The position numbers and the translations under genes were made by a program. From Fomitopsis serialis (Eukaryota > Basidiomycota > Agaricomycetes > Polyporales > Fomitopsidaceae), in the NCBI RefSeq assembly GCF_022376445.1, contig NW_025955154.1, positions 1 through 64,000 of the forward strand: a stretch of 64,000 nt of DNA, in the 5' to 3' direction. A model generated the notes under the pieces. It was not told the origin of the DNA. It searched no databases and was given only the letters and a program-made list of their open reading frames with translations. Below are positions 47,573 to 59,378 of this stretch, piece after piece. Every line of letters begins with the position of its first letter. Within the stretch, counting starts at the first letter, position 1.

Positions 47573-49697
47573 CTACAAACCCAACACCGCCTTCAGCTTC
47601 GGGTAATTGGGTGTGCCCAGTCCCGTCACCTAGACGTACGTCTCAGCTCAACACATTCACGGAGTCTCAACGCAAGGACGGGACCTACCGCATCCCAGCC
47701 CACAGTAGCGTTGAACCCCGTCGTGAAGTTCGAGCACGCGTAGTTGTTGCCGACAGTCACATCCGTCAGCGCCGACTTCGCCATCGAGTACAGCCACGGG
47801 TTGAGGAAGCCGAGCACAGGGCGGCCCGCAGCGATGAGCTCGTCGTTCAGCAGGGAGATGACGTTCGCGAACGTGGGGCCCGCGCAGCTCGTGCCGTTGA
47901 TCGGGCCCTCCGCGCCGCCGTAGACGACGTCGAAGTTGACGGAGTACGCGGCAACGTCGGGGAACGCGCGGCCGCTCGCGTTGTAGAGCCCGGCGTTCGC
48001 GTCGCCGAGGTAGTCGAGGTAGCCCGCGACGGCGGACGCTTGGTATGCTGGCCGGGCGAAGACCGAGGAGAAGCCCCCGCCGGAGAAGTCCGCGGCTGTC
48101 TCTGGGACGAGGTACGTCCCGCCGACTGAGGTGAGGCTGTCAGGGTCGTGGGTCAGTGGGCGGTGGCAACGACGGTGTGCGCTGTGCTTACTAGGGACAC
48201 CCCCGGGGAACGTCGGTATGAATGTCGTGCAGGTGTCGTCGGGATAGTGGATCCCAGCGACGCCTCCGTCACCAGAGCCGAACAGCACCGACACGCCCCG
48301 TGCACCAAGGCCCGCATACGCCGTGCACAGGTTCCTTCATTTTGAAGCGTCAGCTCATTCGGTAGTGGCGGATGGGCTGCACGCACTGCGCGAGTTTCTC
48401 GGACACCATCTCCTCGTTGACGCCGTAGCTCGTCGACATCACCTGCGGCGGGTCGTCCAGCCCAAGCATGTAGTGCGCCGTGTCGAGCAGCCACCCCGCG
48501 AATTCGTCCTCCGTCGGGACCGTCACGTTGCTGACGGAGATGAACCGCACGGATACGTTCGTCGCGACGCCGAGCGTCCACTGCATGTCCAGGTTCTATG
48601 CGTGGGACGTCAAGGAGCTTAGCGAAAGGCCGGGACGCGTTTCGCTGCGGAGCTTACCCCTTCGGTACTGATGCTGCTGGAATTCTGTGGGTCGTAACCG
48701 CCGTCGAGCGTGACGAGCTCCCAGGTCGTATTAGAATCAATGTCCGGACGGTACTTCTCCAAGAATGCCTAGTAAAGGATTGAGTCGCTTGCGGCTGCAT
48801 ATATGCACGCTCATACGCGCATATAGCACCACACACCTTGAGATATGCCTCCTGCGGCCATTCCGCAGAATACCCGGGGACAGCCAGTTGGACTCCGTGG
48901 GTCGCCGGAGTCGTAGGTATATCGTACAGCCATTGTAGACATTCCGGAGTGATTAGACTAACATTGCAGGGACCCGTGTCAGCATCTACCGAGAGCTGCA
49001 ATGGCGGTACGCTAGTGAGAGGCGCACTGTTGCCGGGATTCGGGAACCTGGATCGCATGGGGAACGAATTTAACACACAAGCTGAAGATGTGCCAAAATT
49101 GGGACATACGATACGGTAGGATGCACCAGGTCGAGGTGATCAGTCAAGGCGGTAGGAATCGAATAGGCCAGCGTGCGAATGGTCTGCTCGCCCGTTGAGG
49201 AGTGGGTGAACACGGAGAAGTTCGCGTCGAGAAGCTCGTTCGCTGTGCTGACGGGCAATTGTACCGAAAGCCAGTCGCCAGCCGCGGACAGCGCTGTTGC
49301 TTGCAGACCACTCTCGTTCAGCCATAAATTGACCGCCGACGCAGACTCGTTCGTCGGAGCCAAGTGTGCTTGGACCTACGAGGGCGCATGGCGTCAGTGC
49401 GATAGCAGATGGGGGATGGAGAACTGGGGAGCGGACCTGTTCTTTGCTGAGATACGCGCCGTAATTCGGGCTGGAGGGTGTGCTGACGTCGTACAGTGCA
49501 TCGACGAGACCTGAGGAGTTGCCCTGTGCAAGTGCGAGTCGAAGAGTAAGGACAGTGTCGGGCGTGGCGGGCCCTGTGAGTGTGTATCCTGAGGGAGGAT
49601 CCACCCGCGACTCATGCACCTGCAGACTCGTAGACGGGGCCCCAGTAGCAGAAAGAGCAGGCAGTAACAAGCCGAGTAAGAAGGACGAGGTGAGCAT
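47573..49697 (-). CDS. S53-5: sedolisin-family peptidase, one frame conflict
   Basis: Secreted S53 peptidase with the standard exon plan. It starts MLTSSFLLGLLLPALSATGAP at 49,697 and ends VTGLGTPNYPKLK…GL-stop at 47,573. The Glu/Asp pair lies in STEG|NLDMQWTLG, the oxyanion Asp in GSGDGGVAG and the nucleophile in INGTSCAGPTFA, where SAGP replaces the more usual SSSP/SASP context. Near 48,195–48,205 a C/G run (ccccggggg) lacks one base relative to the paralogues, so the usual acceptor before LTSVGG is out of phase. An AG 10 bp further on (cctcag|tcggcggg) restores the frame with loss of a few residues, so the gene may still be expressed. TATATATA lies at about 49,800–49,808. Status is uncertain between functional and frameshifted. 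Confidence 0.8.
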
Positions 49698-50084
49698 GTT
49701 TGAGCCAAAGGAGCGTGCAGACCTCGAAGCTTTCTTGCTCCAGCTTGGCGAATTTAAAGATTCTCTCAGATGGGGTAGCGGGACTGCGGCCGCGGCGAGT
49801 ATATATATGACCCGGAAAAGTATGAGTTAGATTCGGCACCGAGTCTGGTCATATACCGTTGATACAGACGCAGCGCATTGGTTTACATCGGTGCTTCCTG
49901 TTGCTGAGAAGGTAGATGATAGCCGTGCGACGCTGTCAGCTGCTCGAGGGTATGGGATCCGTCCAGCATCGGCGAAGATGCGGAACAGTTAGTTGCCTGG
50001 CATGGCCCTCTGCCGAAGGTCGTAATGCCGATCCTACTGCGCAGCGTCAACTACGGCCGTTTGGGCGCGCGTCGCAACGAAGTG
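49698..50084. other. Upstream region of S53-5
   Basis: Holds the TATA-like tatatata at about 49,800–49,808, roughly 100 bp before the start. No gene is seen. Confidence 0.5.
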
Positions 50085-51410
50085 AAAGCGCATGCAGCGA
50101 CGGTGCCGCTTCTCGGGGACATTCTGCGTCACCTCGAGGAAAGCACCAGAGCAGTGAAAACACTCGCCGAACATCGTCGTCCGTCGGTAGTCGTTGCAGC
50201 TTGCAGAGCCAGTGCGAAGGCCCATCAGGAAGAGTTCAAACGATTCGGAGCTGTGGCTGGCCGCGACGACCGCCTTCCCAACGCGGCAATTCACTACTTA
50301 CCGTATCGAGCGGTCCCGTCGGGACCGCAAATCTCGGTTCTACCCGGGTTCTACTTACCTTCTACATAACACGCAGAAACCGCTGCCTATGGCCGTGCAG
50401 CGTCTCACTTCAGCTCTACGCAGGGACCTGGCGCCTGTCTATCGCACTAATACGAGGACTGTCGGTAGCACGTCGCATGTGGGTACTACTAATATTCGCA
50501 ACAGTTCACGAATTGAACGGGCTTCCTGAACCTGAGTACTTGAGTATTCATATATTCATACGTCACAGTGCATACATGCTCACAATATCGTTCACAACCT
50601 GTACCACCAACGGCTCACACGCGCCAACTGGAGCATGTTCGACCCGTTGATGGTACAGACTGCACAGGCATCACAGGTTTTCTACCTACGAAGACAAGCG
50701 CGGAGGTGGATGGACAGGCAGGAGGGTCGACACATGCGCGATGAAGAGATACATGCAGGAGACGGTGACCCGAAACGCAAACCACGAACCCATATAGCCA
50801 CTCGCAGCACGAGGGCGACGCCACCCGCAGCCTTTCGGCACGGGGGCGAGCGGACAGCTCCTTTCGGTGCTGCCGCCAAGTAGGCCACCCGCGGCATGTG
50901 CTCCGCACGCGGGGGCAAGCGGACAGCAGCCTTTCGGCGCTGCCGCAACGAACCCACAAACACTACATGAGCGAGAGTTGGGTGGACAGGTAGGAGGGGT
51001 ATGACAGGCGCGATGGGTGGATGGTACATAAGGGAAGGCGGACCGCGAACCACGAACCACAAGACCACAAGACCACAAGACCATACGGAGACTACTTACC
51101 TTCGCCTGCGCGGACCGGTGAGTATGGGACCTTGGTTGATGTTTGATGGGGCGACGCACCGAATGCTTGGAATTCACAGATGACAGGACCACTGGAAGGA
51201 GGTGAGGGAGGAAAGGAAAGGAGTGTTGGCGACTCGGTACGTTTGCGAGGTCTTTATATACCCGACTGGACTGTCAGCCTGGCAGATGCGGCTGGCTCAG
51301 GTTTCTGACCGCTGTCAGCAACCCACCAATATTGTTCTGCGCCAGCCTCCCACCAGCTCGATCCGTTGGCCTGAGTCGCAACGCGGTCACGTGATACGTC
51401 TTTGAACCGC
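50085..51410 (+). repeat. Dispersed repeat, copy E (long form)
   Basis: Full-length member of the family without the MITE found in copy C. The left block 50,085–50,335 matches only copy C. The core and the right, TATA-bearing part (TATA-like near 51,255, CACGTGA near 51,390) match all copies. It lies between the divergent starts of S53-5 and S53-6. Confidence 0.8.
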
Positions 51411-52140
51411 CTACAGGCAGCGAAATACAGGGCGTTCGCTTACCGCGAACAGCCAGAGCGGAGAGTAGCAGCGATAGCGACGTATGACGCAGTGATGGGG
51501 TTTATCAGTCTGTAGCTTGAAGGATGTTTATATGCCGGTATGGACGGCAGACGTTGCACAGCCTTGGACCGTGGGTACCTGCGACTCATGCACATGGCCC
51601 CCACATACTTACGGAGACGAGGAATCTCCAGGACGCGCTTCAGGTGATGTGTTGAGTTCCCTGTCGGTGGGTTTTGCGGAGTCGGATCCCTAGGGCTTAC
51701 TCTGACACGAGCACACCGCCGACACTCGCAAGTGTAAGTACTGATCGCATCAATGATATATACAATACTGACCTCAACGTCAATCGAAACCAAGTGCGGC
51801 CTGGATGTCCAGCGCCCCCGGTACTTAAGGGAGCGCATGACAAACGATGCTTGCACGGAAGAAGCACTTCCTCCACCGCCCAATGATCGTCTTGATGCGC
51901 TTGTCTCGTCCTATAGGGTTGGACGGCCTGCGGCTCCCTTACTACATGGCGGGCTGCGCACGCGTTGATCGTGCTGCTTCTTTTCCGTCCCGCTTGTAGC
52001 CTCGCTCCGTGAGCGCATTGTACACCGTCGCCTTAGACTATAAGTATAGCGAGAGCATATTCCCCCGGGTTTCAATTCCATTCACCCCCACATCTCGGCG
52101 CGTACGAGCGTCCTCTTCCGTTCTTTACAGGCATTGTGCT
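51411..52140. other. Upstream region of S53-6
   Basis: No gene is seen. TATAAGTA near 52,039 is the likely remnant core promoter, about 100 bp before the start codon. Confidence 0.45.
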
Positions 52141-54272
52141 ATGATATCTCGCCTTTTAGTGGCCGCCGCTTTCACAGCGGCGGCTCTCGGTACACCAGCG
52201 CGCCGAAGTCTCCAAGTACACGAGAAAAGGGACACCATACCCAGTGGCTACAGCCTTACCGGATCCGCATCTGCTGACACTGTACTCGATCTGCGCCTGG
52301 CTCTGGTGCAAAACGACACTACAGGTCTCATCAACGCTCTGTACGACGTGAGTACTCCATCTAGTGCGAAATACGGCAAGTATCTCTCCAAAGAAGAGGT
52401 GAGTTTGTCATTCCAGTTTGCCTGCAGTGTGACTTACTCGGGACCAAGGTCGAAGTATACACTGCTGCCAAGCCGGAGAGCGTCTCGGCTGTGAACGAAT
52501 GGCTGAGCGAGAATGGCTTGAACGCGAGCAGTATCTCGCCAGGTGAACAATGGATGGCAATTCAATTGCCTGTCAGCCAGGCCAATGACCTTCTTGGAGC
52601 AAACTTCTCGGTCTTCACTCACGAGGATACCGGGACGGACGCTGTCCGTACTCTCACTTACTCGATCCCCCTGATCTGGCCGATCATGTCGAATTGATCC
52701 ACCCGACCGTGGCGTGCGTAAGCATTTAATATGTCATACGTGAACATCTGCTTAAACTGCAGCCCAGGTTTCCGAATCCATACGGAAGTAGCGCTGTCAT
52801 GGAGGTCTCACACAGGTCGGTACACAGCCGTGGATCTCGCCCGCAGCAACACTCTCGCGGGAAGCACAAACGCTCCTCAGACACCGCGACGTCGCCTTGC
52901 AATGTCACTGCCATTACTCCTGCGTGCTTGCAGTATCTGTACAACATCCCAACTACGCCTGCCGTTAATGAATCTAGTCAACTGTTTATCTGTGGGTACG
53001 ATGATGACTGGCCACAAAGAGCTGATCTATCGGTCAGTCGTAGTGCTTACGTCTAAGCTTCTAAGTACGCTCACATTACCATGTAGGAGTTTTTGGAGAC
53101 GTACCGCCCGGACATGAACTCCTCGACTACGTGGAGCCTGCACCTGCTGGACAACGGAACCGACCCTCAGAACAGTAGTATCGGTCAGAGTGAAGCCGTA
53201 TGCACCACAACATCATGTCAGGCGTATGACGTACTGATTGTTTGAATGGGCACCATAGACCCTGGATCTCGAATACGCTATGGGATTAGCGACAAACGTA
53301 CCGACGACGTTCGTGTCCACGGGCATCATCCCGGAATCGTCCGATGACTTCGTCAACTACCTGTTGGATGCTGCGTACTACATGCTTAATCTCACTACCG
53401 TGCCCCAGACGGTGACCACGAGTTATGGGCTCGACGAGAACCTGGTCTCCGAGAAGCTAGCAACGTGCGTGCAGCCGCTCAGAATCATCTACGTGCTTTG
53501 CTGATGCGAAATATGCAGTACGCTGTGCAACGCGTATGCAGCTTTGGGGGCTCGTGGTGTTTCTCTGATCTTCCCGAGCGGGGACGGCGGTGTCTCGGGA
53601 TTGCACTACCCGATTCCCCGGCGGAGTCATGCACTACTTTTGTTCCTACGTTCCCATCAACATGTCCCTAGTGAGTGATGATGGATCTCCTAGTAACTGG
53701 CCTTCACTAAACAATGAAATCAGTGTTACCTCCGTGGGAGGCACATACAACGTCCCGGAGGTAGCGCTACGCTCTCCGGTGGCGGATTCTCCAACCTATT
53801 CAGCGCACCAGACTACCAGGTCCCGCCACTTCCGCATACGTCTCTTCCCTGGGCAGCACTAACTCGGGCCTATATAATGGGACTGGACGCGGTTTTCCGG
53901 ATGTTGCCGCATACGCGGAGTATTACACGATCATTCACGATAATCAGGAGCAGCAAGTCAATGGCACGAGCGCGTCGGCCCCTGTTTTCGCAGCGATAAT
54001 CTCGCTCCTGAACGACCAGCTGCTCTCCGCGGGAAACCGCCTTTGGGTTTCTTGAATCCCTTCTTGTATCGACCGGCTCGTCGAGCTTCACCGACATCAC
54101 GTCTGGCAACAACTACGCGTGCTCGAACTACACGACTGGTTTGACGCGGCCGTTGGTTGGGACCCTGTACGTTGTACGTCTTGTCTTTTATTTCGACGCT
54201 ATATTGTGCACGCAGGTCACTGGGTTGGGCACGCCAGACTTCGACCGTCTGAAGACACTCGCTGGCTTGTGA
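52141..54272 (+). pseudogene. S53-6: heavily broken sedolisin-family peptidase
   Basis: Begins MISRLLVAAAFTAAALGTPARR (signal peptide) with an intact first propeptide exon, and ends VTGLGTPDFDRLK…GL-stop at 54,270–54,272. Exon borders follow the other copies, and SEA|TLDLEYAMG keeps the Glu/Asp spacing. The serine motif is NGTSASAPVFAA. At least six one-base breaks are visible: near 52,667–52,671 (same place as in S53-4), 53,608–53,612, 53,765–53,780, 53,825, 54,040 and 54,067. The third exon also carries a basic, unusual stretch (HSRGKHKRSSDTATS) where the paralogues have FSSSGLTPEADTG. It is the most decayed S53 copy. Confidence 0.85.
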
Positions 54273-54452
54273 GCGGAATGGACTTCGTGCAACACATCGC
54301 CACTGTGCTACATAGTTGTTCCTCTTTTGAAGAATTTCTGCACTCGCTGGCGTTACTCTGCTATATATAATACGAAATGCGTCGAACACTGGCAGACGCA
54401 GACGGCGTATTCCCTTCGACCTCACATAATGGCAACCAGTGGACTACAACCA

Positions 54453-57400
54453 TTAGCCCGTCTCGCTGCCTTCCAATGATTTCATCTGTTGGCGACAGGC
54501 TTCTGCGCCTTCAGAATCATGCGCTGCATTAAAGAGCCTGACGGCCTCCGTGAACAATCCCTTTGCCTCTACAAAGGCCGACGCCTTCATCCGGATGTTC
54601 CGAGTTTCCGAATTGATTCGGCTTCCCTGCGCAACACACGAGCCTCTCGGTATTGCTGGCGAGCAGCTTCGAATTGCAACCGGCCTCATCGTCAGGCCAG
54701 TCACCATATTGACGTCGCCAAGCCCCTCCATGCACCATCCCTTCTCTGCGGCCATGTTCTTCTGACTAACCAACCGCGACAGAGCCTTCGCGAAGAGATC
54801 CCTGGCTTCGTCGACCGACCTTCGTGCACGCGAGACGAGCAAGGCAGCATTCGACGCGCGCCACATCGGCCTCGGAGGTACTCAAGACCGGACCGTTGAT
54901 ATTGCGCGACCGCCCCCTCCGGTCCTGAGGGACAGTGCAATATCGCCGAGCGCGGGGCACAGAAAATCTGCCTCCTTTTGGTTAAGCTCCTGGTAGAGGT
55001 CGCGGGAAGCGATGAATCTGCTCCGGCATCGTGATGTCTCCACTGCGAGCTGAAGTTCGCCGAGAGCCTGGAGACAATCCGCTTGTCCGTATCTCCATTT
55101 CACCCTGCGTACATATCGTACGCTTTCCGGAGAAAGTCCCTGCGGCACCGAACTCATACTGCACCGACGACAAGCGGCCAAGGATCGAAGCGAATTTGCC
55201 TCGCCGTCGCATCGTCCACTTATGGTACTTCTCCGCCGCCGTGAGTAGGAAGCGGCGTGCGTCGTCATAGTCAGCATGGCTGTCGTAGAGAAGGAATCCG
55301 ATGAGCCATTCGCATCGAGCTCGGCCACGGTAATGTCGATGCTCTACAACACCTGTAGTGCTTGTCGTACCATGGGCTCAGCCACATCGTAGTCCCGATT
55401 CCACGCAGCTGATTGAGAAAGGCGTAGAAGACAATCCGCCTAGTCAAGGGAGAAGGTTCAGGTCAGGCAGTTCAATTGGACGGGGGACCCACCTCGCCTA
55501 GTGCATCCTGTCCTTCCCTATAGACACTAAGGCGGCTTCGATATGCCCCGCCGAAGTCTTATAGTCACCTGCCTGGCTTCCGAGCATGCCTAGCATCATC
55601 GTGCACCTCCCTTGTCCCGAAAGATGGCTCTGCTGCTGATAGACTCGAAGTGCCTTGTGGAATGCCTCTGTAGCATCGTCCCGCTGGGATCTGCTATATA
55701 GCAGCTCTCCTTGATGGCGGGTGCACTCTGCCCACAGGAGGGTCTCGCCACGTTTTGCGCATACCGCCGCAGCCTTGACCAGCGAGGACAACGAACCGAG
55801 CCCGGTGTATCGGAACAGATCTGTCAGGTCAATGGCTGCCTGTACGAGTTTCACTGTTTCCGGGCCACCAGGCGTCGATTCATGATCGAGGCTGTCGTCG
55901 ATGATGGCCTGGATATTCCCGATCTGAGGGATGAGCAATTGCAGAACAGCCCTGCCGTTCTCCCCGCCTTCTATGCCAGCAGCAGTATCCGCAAGGCTCT
56001 CGTAGTACTGCCGCATCGCAGCGAGGTTGTCTCGATTGGGCGGATGGTGTTCTCTGATGTACATGCGGATTGGGGCGAGAACTGCTAGGTACCGAGTATC
56101 GTCGCTGTATGCGAGCGACACTTGCTTCAACGTGGCAGCGGATCGCATGGGATGGGATAGAGCAGGGGCAATGTCCCCGAGATGTTTCGCATCCGATACG
56201 CCATCCGGCAAATAAGCCAATAGGCTGAGCAGCTCCCGTGCGTCGGGTTCACTGAGCATACGAGGGCTGTCCAAGGACAACTTGATCGAGATCTCGAGGT
56301 TGGAGAGGCGATCTTTGACTCCACGGGTTAGCATGCTCGTGTGCTCTGCGTCCCACCGGTCCAGAAGGCTCGTGGTGGACTCGTACTGAGCAAGATTGGC
56401 CATGAGCGCTATGGCGAGGGGGACGTTATCGAGGTGGCGCAGCAAGGCTCCCACTGTGGGATCGTCGTGGGAAGCGTCCGAGATAGCAAGAAGGTTAACC
56501 TTGCTGCGATGTGGTCCAAGGGCCTTAGAGGGGGCAAGAAAGGTCGCGTCCATACTGGACCAAGAGGACGTTCGGATCCACGCAGAGTGATGACCAATAC
56601 GAGAGAACGAATTGATGCAAGTCGATTCAGTATATCTTCGACTTGTTGCCTAGTCTCAAAGGGCTCCCAAGAAGTCTCGAAGTTATCCAGGACGATGAGT
56701 GTCGGACCGACAATGGAAGAGAAGTAGGCGATGACCTTGGAGAGCAGATCTTCTCCAGAAATGCGAAGTTCAGAAGCTATAGCAGACAGTAGACCCTGAG
56801 GAGTTGAAGCAGCATCGCATCTGAAGAAGAACCGGCGCATCCCGAAGGTCTCCTCTACAGGATCACTGTGCATTGCAATCAGTATCAAAGAGGTCTTGCC
56901 AATGCCACCTGGTCCCAGGATCGCGATGCGCGCCGACTCTTCGCCAATGAGCATCTTTACGAGATGTTCGCGAGTTTCATCGCGCCCAAAGAAGATGGAA
57001 GGACGAGCGGGTAACCTGGTACTAGAAAAAGGTATTGAGGGCTGCTGCTGCGAAGTTGATGTGAATATTGGATATTTGCCTCGGCTACTTCCTTACCTAG
57101 ACGCCTCTGGCGTGGTCTGTTACAGATTGATCAGCACATGTCCGGGCCAATCAACATTGGTAGTTTACTGGCCTCATCGACTTCAAGCATACGACATATT
57201 TCGTCCAGCTTCGCTTGAACGGCTATATGAGCTTTCAGCTGTTTTCGCTGCTCAGAACCTGCCTCGATAGATAGATGCAGTGACAACGTACACCAAAAGT
57301 AGTCAGAGCATTATCGATTCGCGAGTGGAGATCCACGATTTGACTCTCGTCACTTTTGGAACTGATGAACCGCCTCCCGAACGACCGTTTTTGCTGTTGT

Positions 57401-57858
57401 TGAACGAATTCCATTACTTCTGTTAGGGTCCTTGAACCCCTATCAGTCTTGAAAGCACTACATCCGGTTCTGGAACACGTACTTGAGCAAGACGTCAAGG
57501 TTACTTTTCATCTTGGCCGTTGTTCTTTCGTGCATTCCAGCGGTCTCATTGATGATTGCCGACAGCAAGTCTACGCTACGTTCTGTCAGGCGCAGACAGT
57601 CCTCTTCATTTTGTACCGCACACTGTCGTTGTTCTTAGTGCTGGACGGCAATGAGAGATTGATCACTGCACCTGCGCAGCCTCGATGATATTCTTCACCA
57701 CAGGTATCAGCGGTGAAATTGGAATGGACTGATTGAGCGATCTCCGAAAGGGTTTCGAGTGTTCCCGACGCCGCCTTGAGAGCCTTCTTGCGGTCCAGTC
57801 GCAGGCGAGACCAAGTCGTCCTGGCGGTGAAGTTGAATCTCCTCATGACGGGCTTCAA
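54453..57858 (-). pseudogene. NLR-like STAND ATPase with TPR tail, decayed
   Basis: Fungal NLR-type signalling ATPase. An N-terminal helical domain of the MLKL/NTD-like kind is spread over short exons: ASGTLETLSEIAQSVHSNF, then ERSVDLLSAIINETAGMHERT, then FVQQQQKRSFGRRFISSKSDE. The NB-ARC-like ATPase follows with LPARPSIFFGRDETREHL, P-loop GPGGIGKTSL, TLIVLDNFETSWEP (Walker B) and VLVITLRGSERP. TPR-like repeats follow from about 56,000 (AFHKALRVYQQQSHLSGQGR) to the stop at 54,453. The frame breaks near 56,481–56,500 between AARLTFL and AISDASHDDP. The TPR tail (55,450–54,880) then jumps between three frames. Such proteins are thought to sense non-self in fungi, with TPRs as sensors. As written the product would be truncated after the ATPase. 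Confidence 0.78.
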
Positions 57859-59378
57859 ACGGGTGCGTGAAGGTAGCGAGCATATAAGTCGATGCTTATC
57901 GTTTCGCCATCAGGGTATCACGATCATGCGGATGACTAGCATTCCGCCATGTTTACCTTATGTTGATGTCTCCACCGTCCCCAGTGATATTGAGGTGGCA
58001 CCGCACTAGACCGCACAGTGGCGCACTGAAGACCTGTCAGCTTCATGTGCAACATATTCTAGCATGTCAATGTAACAACTACACAGCGATTTGTGGAGAA
58101 CGTTGCTACGTACACACCTGCGGGTTATCGGATTGCGCCGATCCTTTCAGACATGATTGATAGACAGAGCCCACGTACGCATCCGTAAATATTCCTAACA
58201 TATCGCAGGATTCGCCAACCTCCGCATACATAGTCAGTCATGTACGGGTAATACATATGTGGCACTCACTCGGATACATGACAAGAACACATTGTAAAAG
58301 ATTATACTAGCCCACGACCTCGGCATATAACTGCCAAGTACATACGTATGCACCTTCCGTACACGATGTACCGTGTGCACGGGATGTACATACTTTTTCG
58401 GCCCCTTGCACTATGCCAAGGCCGATGCGCAAACAGATTCAAGTCAATCAGCAGCGCTAGAGTTTAGATGTGTCACCAACGATGTTCACCGGATCATGAA
58501 GCACGCCATTCCAGAAGGACCACCCCCTGTCACAGCGATGTTGATGCTTGCGACGTACTTGTTCAAGTTGGCAAGCGTAGAAACTTACCAGACTCCTGGC
58601 GGTCTCGCGCGACCAATTTCGCGACGCGTGTACGCAGCGCGCGGGGATCTACGCCTCACAACGGTGAGCGAGCCCGAGTGGTTCCTGGCAGAAGTGTCAA
58701 CGACGATAACTGGTACCGCACTGTGCGAATACACACAGAAAATACGAGTTTGTACACTGTCCAGTGTCCCCTGGTGGTGATCTCTCCTCGGAGCAGCTGC
58801 CACAGAGAGTGGCTGTCAGAGCTGTCCGAATCCTGCGTGCGTGCGACTATTCTATCGGCGGCGAGGTATATATGGTTTGCCCAGTCGATAGCCACGCAAA
58901 CCAAAGTGTGAGGCAAAGCAGGCATCTTGTACTTGAAGCAAACTGAGGGTATGGTCTATCGCGTTTGACGTGGAACAGCAGTATACGGTTCGACATTCAA
59001 TTCAACATACCGACAGCAACGAAAGGTGACAATTCCAAAAGGGCATAGTCGCGACGAGACACGACGCGGTTCATCACGCGTGACATGTCGCATTCCAGCT
59101 CAGTCACGGTCTGAGTCTTGTCTGAGTCGCCACTTTATACTCCTGAGTTCAACGTTCAAAGTTCACGTTCAGGGCAGGCTCACGGGTATGTGTGTTATCT
59201 CGATTGCTGGCGGCGGCAGGCCCTCATCTACTGAGCATTGTCACTTAGGCCTCCCGAAATGAGCCAGCGCTGCAGCTGTCAGGTTTGGCTACCGGATATA
59301 CTTATGGCCTTGCGATTAACTTCGTTCCAAACCGCCTCGCTGTGTTATCTATCACGTCGCGTTCTCAGACCGTCTTAC
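57859..59378. other. Intergenic, no gene seen
   Basis: ORFs up to 147 aa (around 58,373–58,946) overlap on both strands without recognisable motifs. The first part should hold the promoter of the NLR-like gene. Confidence 0.45.
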
